Source of the DNA: Aurantiacibacter gangjinensis
GTDB lineage: Bacteria; Pseudomonadota; Alphaproteobacteria; Sphingomonadales; Sphingomonadaceae
Length of the DNA stretch: 64,000 nt
Direction: 5' to 3'
Assembly (NCBI RefSeq): GCF_001886695.1
Contig: NZ_CP018097.1
Span: forward strand, 1,259,001-1,323,000
In this document: positions 1 through 15,000 of the stretch, in pieces
Position numbering within the stretch: position 1 is the first letter of the stretch
How the letters are laid out: the number at the start of each line of letters is the position of its first letter
Translations under genes and position numbers: made by a program
Notes under the pieces: model-generated
Databases searched by the model: none
What the model saw: the letters and a program-made list of their open reading frames with translations, nothing else
What the model was told of the DNA's origin: nothing

Positions 1-3000
1 ATCCAAGATATCGAAGGCATTCTGCAACCGCGCGCCTCCGACTACCTGCGCTTTGCCCACCTGACGCCGACCGACGTCTATCTTTACAAAGACGGCGAAG
101 ACCTGGTGATCCAAGAGATTGCGACCGGTCACACGGTGACCATCCGCGACCAGTTCGATGGCCGCTGGCCGGGCTTATTTGGCGGCGACTATTCGGACAA
201 CACCGAGATCGTCGAGATCGTTTTCGCCGATGGCACGGTGTGGGATTTCGTCGACATGGCCTACGCGGCCAGCCATCCGCTCGACAGCAATGATGTGGTG
301 TTCGGTACCAGTTCGATCGACGTGCTGGATGGCGGTGCAGGCAACGACATCCTGCGCGGTGGCGGTGATGGCGATCTGTACATGTTCAAGCAAGGCTATG
401 GCGAGGACACGATCATCGACGCGGAGGACAACCCCTTCCGCAACGGCATCGATATTGTCTCCTTCGGAGACGGTATTTCCGCCGATTCCATCTCGCTGCA
501 ACGCATCGGCGATTCCAACGATTTTACCATCTATCTGCTCGACGAAAACGGCGAGCGCACCGGAGATAGTCTGACTATTCAGGGCCAGTTCTTCCAGCAG
601 AACGCCTTTATTACCACACTCCGCCCGAACCAGATTGAACTGCTGGTGTTCGAGGATGGAAGCTTCCTGGACGAAGAACAAATCCGCAAGCGCGTACTGG
701 AAGAAGCGCGCACCGATGGCGAGGACGCAATCTTCGGATTCGGGGAGGCCGAAACGCTAGACGGCGGTGCGGGCGATGATCTGCTTGCTGGCGGTGACGG
801 TTCCGACACATACATCTTTGAGCGCGGATACGGAAACGACGTTATCCAAGATAGCTCATTTGAAGTCGGCATCGGCGTTTCGGAAACCGAGAATACACTC
901 GTTCTGAACGGGATAAGCGCAGACGATATCGAAATACTGCGTGAACCCGGCTCACAAACAGTGCAGCTGCGCGTGAAGGATACCGGCGAAGTCGTCACTC
1001 TAAAGAACCAATTTCTGGTAACCTATGCATTCTGGATCATCTGGGAAGACAACGTCGACCATATCCAGTTCGGCGATGGGACTATCTGGGATCAGGATCG
1101 TCTTGGTCGAGAAATCTTGGCGCAAGAAAGCACCGACGGCGATGACACGATTATCGGCTTCGACTGGAACGACACGCTCGATGGAGGGGCGGGCGATGAC
1201 CTGCTGCAAGGCGGCCTCTTCAGCGACCGTTACATTTTTTCCAAGGGCTATGGCCACGATCGCATTTTCGATACTGGAGAGGGTCGTCATCTGCTTCTGC
1301 CCGCTGGTTTCGATGTGCTTGAAATCACCGATACCGACCTGTTCGGCATCGACTTTTCGCGCGCCGCCAATGACCTGACCCTGACGATCCGCGAAACGGG
1401 CGACAGCCTGACGCTGGTGGGCCAGTATAACCGCCTTGCAGACACCGTGATTGAGCAACTAATGTTCGACGGCTTGGCAGTGGCCTGGACTGATCTCGGT
1501 GCGGACGATATCGACCTGATCGGTACCGATGGCGACGATGTGCTGATCGGCACACACTATGCCGAAACCATCGACGGGCGTGGCGGTGACGATATCCTGC
1601 GCGGCTCGTCGGACGGCGATATCTACCTGTTCGATATCGGTTACGGCAACGATATCATCGACGACAAGATCGACCATGGCAACTGGCGCGCGGATGACCG
1701 CGTTCGGTTCGGTGCCGATGTGGTTTATGACGATGTGCGCTTCTCCAAGGAAGGTGACGACCTGCTGATCAGCTTCGTCGGCTATACCGATACCCTGCGG
1801 GTTTCGGGCCAGTTCGGCTCGGTGCTGAAAGGTGTCGAGATATTCGAGTTCTTCGGCGGCTCGGAGATCACCATCTCTGATGTTGAGGAAATTCTGCAAA
1901 TCTCCGGCGGCACGCGCGGCGACAATGTGCTGACAGGGTTCGAGGATCGCGAAAACATCCTTGATGGTCGCGAAGGTGATGACCAGCTGTTCGGGGGCTA
2001 TTTCGGCGATACCTATCTTTTCGGCACGAATTACGATTTCGACACCATTACCGAAAAGACAGACGCAAGTTCCCAGGAAGGTGCGCAGGACCGCGTGGTC
2101 TTCGGTGAATTGGTCAGCCCGGATGATGTGATCTTGCGCCGCGAAGGCACCGATATCGTTATCACGCTGGCGGATTCATTGGAACAGCTGCGCATTATCG
2201 ACGGACTGGGTGAACGCCGTATCGAGATCTTCGACTTCGCTGACGGCACGATCTGGGGCGAGACAGAAATCTTCGAGGCGCTACTGCGTGGCACTGACGG
2301 CGACGACCTGATCCACGGGTTTGAGGATCGCGGCGACGTCCTCGACGGAGGCCTTGGTTCGGATGACCTGCGCGGCTACACTGGCGGCGACACCTATCGC
2401 TTCGATGTCGGCTATGGCCAGGATGCCATCGAGGATACCGGCGGCATTGACCGCATCGAAATGGGCGAACGCGTCAGCGCCGACATGTTGGCCTTCGAGG
2501 CCCATGGCGACGATCTCGTCATCCGAATACCGTCCACTGGCGACAGCCTGCTGGTGCGCAGCGGATTGCTAGATGCCAGCAAGATCGAAAGCATCGTCCT
2601 GGTCGATGGTTTCACCTATGAATACGAGGACGTGCGAAACGCCCTGATAGCGGGCCAGGTGACCGACAATGACGATATCGTGGTGGGTTTTGCCGACCGC
2701 TCCGACCGGATCGAAGGTGGCCTTGGCAATGACGAGCTGAAGGGCCTGACCGGCGACGATCTCTATGTCATCGGCGAAAACCCTGGTCTTGACATTATCT
2801 CAGACACCGGCGGTATTGACCGCGTGCGCTTCGATGCTGGTTCGCGCGCGCTGATGCAGGTGCGCCGCCTTGATCCCGAGAGCGGTGATATCGCCATATC
2901 CTTTGCTGGACTCGACGGCGAGACTATCGTGCGCGGCGCGATATCGGGCGACTCGCGGATCGAGGAATACGAATTCTCGAATGGCGATGTGTTGACGGCA

Positions 3001-6000
3001 GAAGACATCCGCGCGCTGATTATCGAAAGCGCCGCTACCGGCGGCAATGACCTGATCCAGGGCTTCCCCGATGCAGGAGCGCCGCCTGCCACCTTCGACG
3101 GCGGACGCGGGGACGATATCATCGTCGGCCAGTCCGGGAGCGATACCTATATCTTCCACCGGTTCGACGGCGCGGACACCATCATCGACACCGGGAGCGG
3201 CACCGACGTGCTGCAAGTGGAAGGCTATGCCTTTGCCGACCTGTCGTTTGCCTACCTCTACGATGGCAGCAGTGACGTGGTGGTGGAATTCGCCAACAGC
3301 GATGATCGCATCATCCTTCGCGGACAGGCGGATACTGGCTTGGCGGGGATCGAGGAAATCCGCTTGGGCGATGATACTGTCATCACCCGGGCCGAGATCG
3401 CCAGTGGTCTGCGCTCTGATACGGAAGGTTTCCTCAACTTCACCGACGATGATGACACCATCAACGGCACCAGTGGCGAGGATTTTATCACCGGCGGCGC
3501 GGGGGGCGACACGCTTCAGGGGGCGGGCGGCAACGATACCTATGTCTTCAACCTCGGCGACGAATACGACACCATCCGCGACACCGGCGGCGTTGACACG
3601 CTGGTCTTCGGCGCCGGAATTGCGCCGTCCGACATCCGTTTCACGATGCGCAACACCAATGACGCGTTGCTTTATGTCGGCGCCGACGGTGACTGGCTTT
3701 TCATTGATGAGTTGTTTAACGGCTCCTACCGCATCGAACAGTTCGTCTTCGAGGACGGCACCGTTTGGACGCAGGACGACATGGCGGTGCAGGCGCGTTC
3801 TGCGACGGAAGGCGACGATACCCTGTTCGTGCCACTCAATTTCGGTGGCGCGCTGTACGGTCTCGGCGGGGACGACACGCTGGAAGGCGGTAGCGCGGCA
3901 GAACAGTTCTACGGCGGCGATGGCAATGACGTCATCGAAGGCATTGGCGGCAACGACATCTACGTTGGTGGCAAGGGCGACGACAAAATCTATGACCTGT
4001 CCGGTGATGACCTTTACCTTTTTGACAAAGGTGATGGACAGGATTTGATCTACGAGTCGAATGGCACCGACACTTTGCGTTTTGGCGAGGGTATTCTGCC
4101 TGACGAGATTGCGGTCGAGCGGATCAACAACGATATCGTGCTCATCCTGCCGGACGACGATCGCGTCACTTTCAAAAATTGGTATTCGCGAACCAACTGG
4201 CGCGTTGATGTCATCGAATTCGCTGATGGCACCACCTGGACCAACACCATGGTCGAAGCGATGACCGAGCGTCCGCCTTTGGCGACTGCAGGGGACGACG
4301 TAATCGACCTCAGCACTACGTATCCCGATATTGATGCGCTGGGTGGCAATGATGTCGTCAATGGCACTTGGGACAATAATGTCATCACCGGTGGACCGGG
4401 TGACGACACACTGAACGGTGCAAGCGCCGACGACACTTATCACTTCAATCTCGGCGACGGCCAAGACTTCATCGACGAGGCGGGCGGCTTTGATCGTATC
4501 GTGTTCGGCGAAGGTATCGATCCGAAGGACATCGAATTCATCGATGAGGGGCTATCGCTCGCTCTTCGTATTATTGGCAGTGATGACCGGATCGAGATCG
4601 GCAATGGTCTGCAATTCGAAACCGATGTGATTGAGGAATCCGTGTTCGCCAACGGCACTGTGCTGACCTGGGCGGACATGGTTGCGGCCAAACTGCAATC
4701 TACCGATGGCGACGACAATATAATCGGCTCCTACCTGGAGGATGAAGCAACTGGCGGTCCGGGCCGCGACGTCCTCCAGCTTGGCTCCGGTGGAGACCGC
4801 TACTACTTCAACCTTGGCGATGGGCACGACATCATCGACGAGGTCCGCAGCTATGATCTCAACCGACTTTATTTCGGTCCCGGGATCACGCCCGACGACA
4901 TTCTGGTCATCGACCGCGGCGACGGAGATGTGCAGCTTGCGATCCGTGGTACGAACGATTCCGTCACGATCATCGATCAGACGCGCTATACCAACACGCT
5001 CAACACTATTGGCATCAAGGCTTTTCACTTCGATGACGGCACGATCCTGGCGGACTCGGTTATGCTGGCCAATATCGTCAGCGCCGCTGAAGGTGACGCC
5101 GAGCTTTATGGGGCGTTCCCCACCGATCCGTTTGCTGGTGAGCCATACATTAGCTCGCTGGGCGGCGGCGGGGAGGAGTTTCCGCCGGAAGTGATTGCTT
5201 CCGGTACCAACATTTCGATCAATCTTGACCGACCCAATCGCACCTACACCAACTTTGTCGTAGGTGCTGGCGGGACCGAAATCTGGATCGAGGAAGAAGC
5301 CTTCGGTAGCTTCGTCAATTTTGAATATGGCGACGATCCATTCGCAACCGGCCACCTTTCGTGGGGCGAGCATCCGGGTGGCGCGCTGCTGGTGGTCAGT
5401 CGCCTGGGCGATGGTTCCGATGCAGAGCCGGTGGCGCTTTTGGAAAGCGTTGATCCCGCAGATCTTATTTCGGATCAGTTCTGGCAAGGCTTTATGCCTG
5501 ATGGTTCCAGCGGCACTGTCGAAGTTACCATCGACGCGCAGTCCACCTATCTCGCAACCAGTCTCGACGAAATCCTGCATATCCAGATTCCAGATTATTA
5601 CTGGGCGGCAGGAGGCGATGACACGCTGCTTGGCGACGACACCAGCAACTATCTCGATGGCGCCGAGGGCGCGGATGTTATTGATGCCGGAGGCGGTGAC
5701 GATTCCATTTACAACTACACCGATTTAAAAGTCGATTTCCTGACTGGCGGTGCTGGTGCAGATACGTTCGAGATCGACTTGTGGTCACGGCCGATCGCTA
5801 TCTTCGGCTTTCCGCATGAAGTCGATGTCATCACCGACTTCACGCCGGGCATCGATAAGCTCGATTTCAGTATCGACATGGGGCTTGTCGAAAAGGTGCC
5901 ATTCATCTTCTTCGGAACCGAACTCTGGGGTACATCCAGCAGCGTTCAGATCAATTCTTTCCTGTTCGACGGTGACGGGGCGGATACCGTTATCTCGCTG

Positions 6001-9000
6001 CGCGTAAACGAGACGACCAATATTCCCTTCCTGCGTCTTTTGGGCGTCGCTCCGGGCGCGATTGACACTGACGCTATCGATCTGTTCTCATATCAGTCTT
6101 ACGTCCCGCCGACCAACGACCCCGATGGGCCGAGCGGGCTGCAACTGCTGGGCGATAGTGGCGACAACTATCTCTATGGCGATGACTTCGACGACTGGAT
6201 CTATGGCGACACCGGAGATGATCGTCTGTGGGGTTACGCCGGGAACGACATCCTGGAAGGCGGTAGCGGCAATGATTACCTTTATGGCGGCACTGGCGAC
6301 GACACTTATGTGATCCGTAACTATGCGGGCCATGTCCACATATCCGAAACCAGTGGCACTGACCGGATCGTGTTTGCCGAAGGCATTACGGTAGACGATA
6401 TTGTCTTTGCAGGCGGCAGCAATGGCGATCTCGATATCACCAACCTGCTAACTGGTGGGACCGTGTCAATCTCCCGCCACGGCCGTTTCGAGCAGCGGAT
6501 CGAGACCTTTGAATTCGCCGACGGCACGGTCCTTGCCGAAGAGGATGTTATTGCCCTTATCGGCTGGGGCGATGGAGACGACTTTGTCTTCGGCCGGGTC
6601 GATGGTGGCCTGATTCAGGGGTTTGGCGGGAACGACAACCTAGTCGGCACCATCCATGCGGATATTCTCGATGGTGGCAGTGGCAATGACTACCTTATGG
6701 GTGATTATGGGATCGACACCTATCTGTTCGGCAATGGCACCGGGCAGGATACGGCCTATGAATGGGATGACCTGACTACCGATCACGATATCGTTCAAGT
6801 GGCTGCGGGCATAACTTTGGCCGATTTGGTGGTCACCTACGATTGGGGTGATCTGACCGTGGCGATCCTTGGGACCTCGGACCGCTTGACGCTTGAGGCA
6901 CTCGATTGGGTCGGTTTCGACCGCTTCGACTTCCACTTCTCCGATGGCTCCGTGGTGTCGAGCGCGCAGCTATACGAGCTAGCCTTTGCCGCGACACAGG
7001 GCGCGGACGATATCGATTTCTCCGACAGCAGCACTGCGCGCACCATCGATATGCTTGGCGGCAATGACTACCTGCAGGCTAGCCCCTTCGATGACAATGC
7101 ATCAGGCGGTGCCGGGGATGACAATCTCTACGGCGACAACGGCAATGACATACTGTCGGGGGATTCGGGCAACGACTACATCAGCGGCGACAGCGGCGAT
7201 GACACGCTGATCGGTGGCGCCGGAAACGACAGCATGGATGGCGGGCCGGATGCCGACACCTATGTCATCGAACTGGGTGATGGACAGGACACCATTGGCG
7301 GCAGCTCCACCGATGGCGTGGATACCATCGTATTTGGCGCAGGCATTTCCCCTGATGACCTGCGTATGGTGTTCGATGGAAACACACTGGAACTACACCT
7401 CGACGGCGGCAATCAGCGGGTCACCATCACCAATGCCTTCTCGTATACGGGCTGGAGCATCGGCTCGATCAGCTTTGACGATGGCACCGTATGGGATGCC
7501 GCTTACATTGCCGAGCAAAGGCCCTCGGGGACGGAGGGCGACGACACCCTTACCGGGACCGCAGGGGACGATCGAATCCTAGCGCTGGGCGGGATCGACA
7601 GCGTCAGCGCGGGCGAAGGCAACGATTACATCGACGGCGGCGCAGGGGCAGACACGCTTTCGGGCCAGCTTGGCGACGATACCTATTTCTTCGCCCGTGG
7701 CAGCGGAGCGGACACCATCATCGATGGCGGTACCGGCGGTACGGACCGTATCTTGCTCGATGCCGGGATCACGCCTGCAGATGTGCAGGTGACGGCCTAC
7801 AACGCCGATTATCGCATCTCCATTCTTGGCACCAATGATCGCATCACCGTGCGCGATGGCTTGCACGTTGTCGATAGCGGGGTCGATGTCCTGGAATTCG
7901 CCGACGGCACGATCTGGACAGCGCAGGATTTGCGCGACCTTGCCTATGGCGGCACCGCTGCCGCTGACCGGATCACAGCCGACAATGATGGAGTCGCTAT
8001 CAGCGGGCAGGCGGGCGATGATCGTCTGACCGGTGGCCTTGGCAACGACAGCATACGTGGCGGCACCGGTAACGACATCGTGTTCGACCTGACCGGCGGC
8101 GATGACACCTATTACTTCGCGGCAGGCGACGGGCGCGACGTTGTGCGCGACACGGCGGGCAGCAACACGTTGGTAGTGGAAGGCATTGCCCTTAGCGACC
8201 TCACCGTTCGCCGGTTCGAGGCGGGCAATTCCGACCTGCTGCTCGACTTCGGAAATGGCGCCTCGATCCTTCTGCTGGGCGGCCTCGACGCAGCCAGCTC
8301 GATTGCTTCGCTAGTGTTTGCAGACACCGGTAACACGCTTGATCATGCAGCATTGGTCGCGCGGGCAATCGCCGATCTAGCCAACGACGGCAATAACTAC
8401 ATCGTTGGCACTGCCGAAGGTGAGCTTATCCAAGGCGGCGCCGGCAATGACAACCTCGCTGGCCTTGGCGGTGATGATACCTATGTTTTTGCCTCGGGCG
8501 ACGGGGTGGACCGCATCGTCGACACTAGCGGCACAGCGGATCGTCTGCTGCTGAGCGACTATTTCGCTGACGACGTTACCCAGCTGTTCCGCAGCCCGCC
8601 TGCCGGGCATGACCTTGTCATCGCATTCACGAATGGTGACCGCGTGGTGCTGGCCGATGCGTTGCTGGAAGATGATACCGGCGTCGACATTATCGAATTT
8701 GCCGATGGCGAAACCTGGTCGCCCGACGCCTTGCGCCCGGCATTGCTCGCCGCGCTGGATGCGCCGGGTGACGCGCGTATCTGGGGCTTCGCCGGCAACG
8801 ACCAGCTCGCTGGCGGACTTGGTGATGACGAACTGCACGGACTGGCGGGTGACGACACCTACACCTTCCGCGCGGGCGACGGGCACGATCTGATTGAGGA
8901 CAATGGCGGCGGGTTCGATCGCCTTGTAGTTGACGGGTACAATGCTGCCGATGTCCAGTTGACGCGTCTCTACTTCGGCTCTGCCGGGGTGGTGATGACC

Positions 9001-12000
9001 TTTGTCGGCAACGACACTGACAGCATTACGCTCGTCAACATGCTTGCCGATGGCGATGATGCCATTGAGGAAATCAGCTTTGCCGACGGCACCGTGTGGG
9101 ACCGCAACGCCGTCGACGCCATCCTTGGCAACCACGCGCCGGTCGCCAACCCGGACGGTTTCCGCGACCTGGTGCAGGGCACCACGTTGGAAATCTCCGC
9201 CGCTTCCATCCTCGGCAACGATTTCGATGCTGATGGCGATCCGGTGTCGATCCACGCGTTGGGTGAAGTGGTCGGCGGCAGTGCCGTGCTCAATGCCGAT
9301 GGTTCGATCAACTTCACTGCAGATGCTGATTTCACCGGGGTTGCGCGCATCGAATACGTGGTCACCGACGGGCGCCAGGGCTTTGTCGACACTGCCCTCG
9401 CGCTGCGCGTGCGTCCCGTGGCAGAGGCCAAAGACGATTTCGGCCTTAACGTAAACGAGGATGATACGCTGGTCATCCGTTCGCGCACCGTGCTTGCGAA
9501 CGACACCGATGGCGACCGCATGGAAATCGCCCAGGTTAAGGACGTCGTTGGCGGCATTGCGGCACTGTCCAGCAATGGCGACATCACTTTCACGCCCGAT
9601 GCCAATTTTAACGGCAAGGGTTACTTCACTTACGTCGCCAATACGCCCGAAGGCGGTCGCGACGAGGCGCGGGTGGAAATCGACGTGCTGCCGGTGAACG
9701 ACACACCGGTGGCGCTGGGTGACAACCTTGGCCTGGCCACCGATGAAGGCACACCGCTGTTCGTCAGCGCCGCAACGCTGGCGGGCGTCCTTGCCAATGA
9801 CAGCGATATCGACGGGGATCAGCTGACTATCGTTTCGGTTTCGGGCAATGCCAATATTGCCGCGCAAATTGACACCGATGGCAGTCTTCTGCTTTCTCCA
9901 GTCGGCGATTTCTTCGGGGACACATCGTTCACTTATCAGGTCAGCGACGGCGCTGGCGGATTTGCCACGGCATCGGTGGCGGTGACAGTACGCCCAGTCA
10001 ACGATGCTCCAGTAGCCACGCTCGACATGCTGACTACGGCAGAAGACACGCTGCTGTTCTTCAGCGGCGACGTTCTGACCGCCAATGATTATGATGTCGA
10101 TGGTGATCCGCTCACCATCGTCGCTGTCTCGATCGTGTCGGGTGGTGGCACGGTGGAGCTGTTCGAGAACAACACTATCCTCTACGATCCGGGTGCCAAC
10201 TTCAACGGCACGGCCTCGTTCCGCTATACCTTGGATGACGGCCAAGGCGGCATCACCTCGCAGAGCGTCGACGTGGACGTCACACCTGTCAACGACGCGC
10301 CGACGGCTGTTGAAGACAGCGCACAGGGACGCTCTCCCATTGCCGAGCTTTTCGGTACACAAGACCAGACTCTGCGCTTCGATGCCTCCATCCTGCTGCG
10401 CAATGATTATGACATAGACGATCCTGACAACTCGCTCGTTCTCAACACGGTCAGCAACGCCGGACACGGCACGGTGGAACTGGGCGATGACGGTTTCATC
10501 ACCTTCACGCCTGACGAGGGCTATTGGGGCATGGCCACGTTCAGCTATGTGATCAGCGATCCGCAGAACGCGGTGACCGATGGCTCGGTTAGCTTGTATT
10601 TCCGACCAACCGGCAATGTCGGCCCGACTGCAGGCTGGGACGAATTCACTGGCATCGAAGATACCCCAATCGTCATCACCATGGCCGAAATACTGGCCAA
10701 CGACTTCGATCCCAATGGCGATCCGCTGACAGTGATTGGCCCTGACACCAGTAACAGTCCCGGTGGTCTGCTGAAAGATTGGTATTACAACGACAACGGT
10801 GATCTTGTGCTTGTGCCCAAGGATGATGTCACCGGCACGCACACTTTCAGCTATCGCGTCAGCGACGGCGAGTTCAGCGATGGCGGTCTGATCGATGTGA
10901 CGTTTGAAGGGACGCCCGACGCGCCGACCGCACTCGACGATACCGGCTTCGCCAGCGGCGCACAGCGTCCGCTGGTGCTTCGGGTGGAAGACCTGCTGGC
11001 CAACGATTACGATATCGATAAGTCGACCTATTCGCTCAGCGCCGGCTGGGTGCATAAATACGGCGAATCCGAGGTCGTGCTCGACAGTCTGCTGAACCTC
11101 AGCACGGGCAGCTGGTCCATCTACGACAGCGATTTCATCGTGATCGAATTCGATCCTGCGTACACCGGCAGTATCGACTTTGACTACCTGATTGACGACC
11201 AGACTGGGCTCTATGATGTCGGCCATGTCGAGTCTTTCATTCGGGCCGAACGAGACCTTGTCATTTCCGGCACGGACCGGCGTGACCTGCTGATCGGTTC
11301 CGCGCTGGACGAGACGATGATCGGACTTGGCGGCGTGGACGATCTCTATGGCCGCGAAGGCGACGACGTTCTGCGCGGCGGCGACGGGGCAGACCTGCTG
11401 GACGGCGGTGAGGGTTTCGACATTGCTGACTTCAGCGACTCCAATGTTGGACTGCGCATGGATATCCTCGCCCGGATCGGGCAGGGTGGTTATGCCGAAG
11501 GCGACGAACTGGAAAGCATTGAGGGCCTGATCGGCAGCGAGCGCGGGGACCAGCTTTACGGCACGCTGGGCACCAATATGCTCGATGGGCGCGGTGGTGA
11601 TGACATCATCCATGGTCGCGATGGCGACGATGCGTTGCTGGGCGGCGCGGGCGATGATTTCATCGACGGCGGGCTTGGCGCAGACATTGTCGACGGCGGC
11701 GAGGGTGTGGACACCGCCAATTACAGCGACTCAGCAGAAGGCGTCACAGTCTCGCTGGTGGATGGCACCGGCTTTGGCGGCGCGGCTGAGGGCGACACGC
11801 TGTCGAGCATTGAGAACGTGATCGGCACACTGCACGAAGACAATTTGACAGGTGATGATAACGACAATGTCCTCGACGGCGGGCGTTCGGATGACGTCCT
11901 GATCGGCGGGGCCGGGGATGACCATTTGGTGGGCGGCCGTGGCGGCGACGTTCTCGATGGCGGCGAGGGCGTGGACACTGCCGATTATTCGATCAGCGCC

Positions 12001-15000
12001 ACCGGTGTGTCTATCGACTTGGCGACAGACACTGCCAGCGGTGGTGATGCCGATGGCGACACCATTTCCAACATCGAGAATTTGATCGGTTCCGCCGACG
12101 CCGATGTGCTGCTGGGCGACGATGGCGAAAACGTCATCGCCGGTGGCGACGGCGCGGATGTAATCGACGGGCGTGGCGGGCATGACCTGCTCGACTTCTC
12201 CGATGCCGACGGCGGCGTGACCATTGATCTTGGCGCGGGCAGCGGCTCGCGCGGCGAGGCTAACGGCGATACCTACACCAATATCGAGGATGTGCGCGGC
12301 TCGCTCTACAGCGACGTGATGACGGGCGATGCGGGCGACAACCTGATCGACGGCAACCGTGGTGACGATGACCTGTCCGGCGGTGGCGGCAGCGATACAT
12401 ACATTCTCGGCAATGGCACCGGGCAGGATGTTATCCGCGAAGCCGCGCTTGATGCCGATACAGATATGTTGCGGATAGTGGACGGCTATGCTGCCGAATC
12501 CGTTAGCCTGTACTACGATGGCAACGATCTGATCGTGGAACTGGAGCAAGGTGACGGCTTTACCGTCGACCTTGTCCGCATTGTCGATCACTTCACCGGC
12601 GGTGGTTCCGGCATTGAAAGCATCGTGTTTGACGACGGCACCGTGTGGGACCGTGCGACGATTGACGCGAACGCGGCGGCCACGCGCTTTCAGGCCGAAG
12701 ACGATCTGGTCTTCTGGGCTGATGAGGATTCGCCGTTCACATTCGATTCGGCAATCCTTACCGTCAACGATGGCGGCGATCCCGACGGGACGCTGACGGT
12801 GTTCCAGGTCAGCGATATTTCCGGTGGATCGGCAACTCTCAACGATGACGGCACGATCACCTTCCTCGGGGCGCAGGACTTCAATGGCGATGCCTTCTTC
12901 GCCTACAAGGTGACCGACGGCAGCGGCCGAGTGTCTACCGCGCGGGTAGAAGTGAATATCCGCCCGGTCAACGACGATCCTTATGCCCAGGATGATGGCA
13001 CCTTCATCATCAACGAAGACGAGCTTTTCAACATCCCGGTGGGCTGGCTGCTGGAGAACGACGGCGATATCGACGGTGATAGTCTGACTGTCGTGGGCTT
13101 CTCGAGCACGGAAGAAGATCATGGCTCTGCCGAAAGCATCGCGGCGGGTTACGTCACGTTCCGTCCGGAGGCAGACTATAGCGGTACGGCGGGCTTCTCT
13201 TACCGCGTTAGTGACGGCAATGGCGGCGAAGCATGGGCACATGTCACGCTGGAAGTGCGTCCCGTCAATGATGCGCCGCGTATTGGCAACGACAGTGCTA
13301 GCGTGCGCAGCGGCAGCGATGTGCTGATCAGCGTCGCCAGTTTGCTTGCCAATGATAGCGACCCTGAGGGCGACGGCTTTGCTTTCGACAGCCTGGGCGA
13401 GGCTGCCAACGGCACCGTGGTCCTGGAAGAGGTGAACGGGCAGCAGATGGTGCGCTTCACCCCGACAGATGGCTATGTCGGCCCGGCCGATTTCACTTAC
13501 ACCATCGTTGAGGATGGCACCGGCCTCACCGGCAGCGGCAGCGTTGCCGTGACCGTGCTGCCGCCCAACGATCCGCCGACCGCGCGCAACGACAGCTTCG
13601 AGGGTATCGAGGATATCCCGTTGGTGCTGACACAGGCGCAGTTGCTGGCTAACGACAGTGATCCCAACGGTGATGTACTGACGGTGACCCGCCTAGATGA
13701 CTTCCCCGAGCATGGATCGGTCGCGTTCGACGACAATGGTAACGTGGTGTTCACTCCGGCCGAAAACTACAATGGTCCCGCTTCGTTCTACTATTGGATG
13801 AGCGACGGCGAGTTCGAGCGTCAGGCGACCGTCAACGTCACCATCGCACCGCAGAATGATGCGCCAGTGGTGACTGATGATCCAGGGCCGTTCGTGGGTG
13901 ACGAAGACAGCGTCATCGTGTTGCGCGCGGCGGATATGTTCGCCAACGACAGCGATCCGGAGGGCGACCTGCTGGAGTTTGCCGAGTTCGAAACCGACAT
14001 CGGCACGCTGGAACGCGATGGCATCAATCTGCTGCTGACGCCGCCGGCCAACTTTAACGGCACCATCACTGTCCGCTATCGCGCGCGGGACGAGAAGGGC
14101 CTGATTTCCGAGAACTGGGCGAGCGTGACGGTGGAGGTTACCGACCTGCCTGACAAGCCGGAAGCGGGCGACGATGTCTTCGTTACCGATGAAGATGTGC
14201 CGCTTGCCATTACTGCCGCTGAACTGCTGGCGAACGATACGGACGCGGATGGCAGCGCGATACGGGTGTCTGCGGTAGGAAATGCCGTGAACGGCACAGT
14301 ATCGCTGGAAGACGGAGTTGTGACCTTCACGCCCGATCCAGATTTCTATGGCACGGCAGCCTTTGATTACACCGTGACCGACGATGATGCTGGTCCGGCC
14401 ACCGGCCATGTCACCATTACAGTGGCTCCGGTGAACGACGCACCGCGCGTCAAAAGCGACGTGCTTGCTACTGACGAGGACGTGGCTTTACACCTCGTCC
14501 CATCGGCGCTGCTGGGCAATGACTTGGATCCCGATGGTGATGAAATCAGCATTGTCGGTGTTCAGGCCATCACCGAAGGCGCCACGGCGGTTCTGGAGGA
14601 TGACGGCTCCGTCACTCTAACGCCGCCTGCGGACGTTCATGGCTTGGTGACGTTTGCTTATACCGTCGCCGATATTAATGGAGCTGAATCGACCACCAGC
14701 ATCAGCGTGTTCGTCGCATCGGTGAACGACGCACCGATTGCCAACAATGATGGTCCGTTGGAAGTGGATGAGGACCAGGTGATGCTGGTTGCCGTGTCGG
14801 ACCTGCTTGCCAACGATTTCGATGCCGACGGTGATACGTTGAACCTGTCGGTTGCGGCAGTCGTCGGCGGAACAGCTACCATTGATGGCGACTTCCTGCG
14901 CTTCGTGCCCGATGCCGATCGTAACGGCGCTGCTTCGGTAGGCCTGACGGTCAGCGACGGCAATGGCGGCACGGCGAGTTCGTCTCTGGCCATCGATATT

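Noticed and set aside
2800-4464. Long open frames on the minus strand inside the giant gene (also 8377-11613)
   Set aside because: They are antisense shadows produced by the Asp/Gly/Ala-rich repeat codons; they have low-complexity Val/Ile/Ala sequence and no domain or ribosome site.
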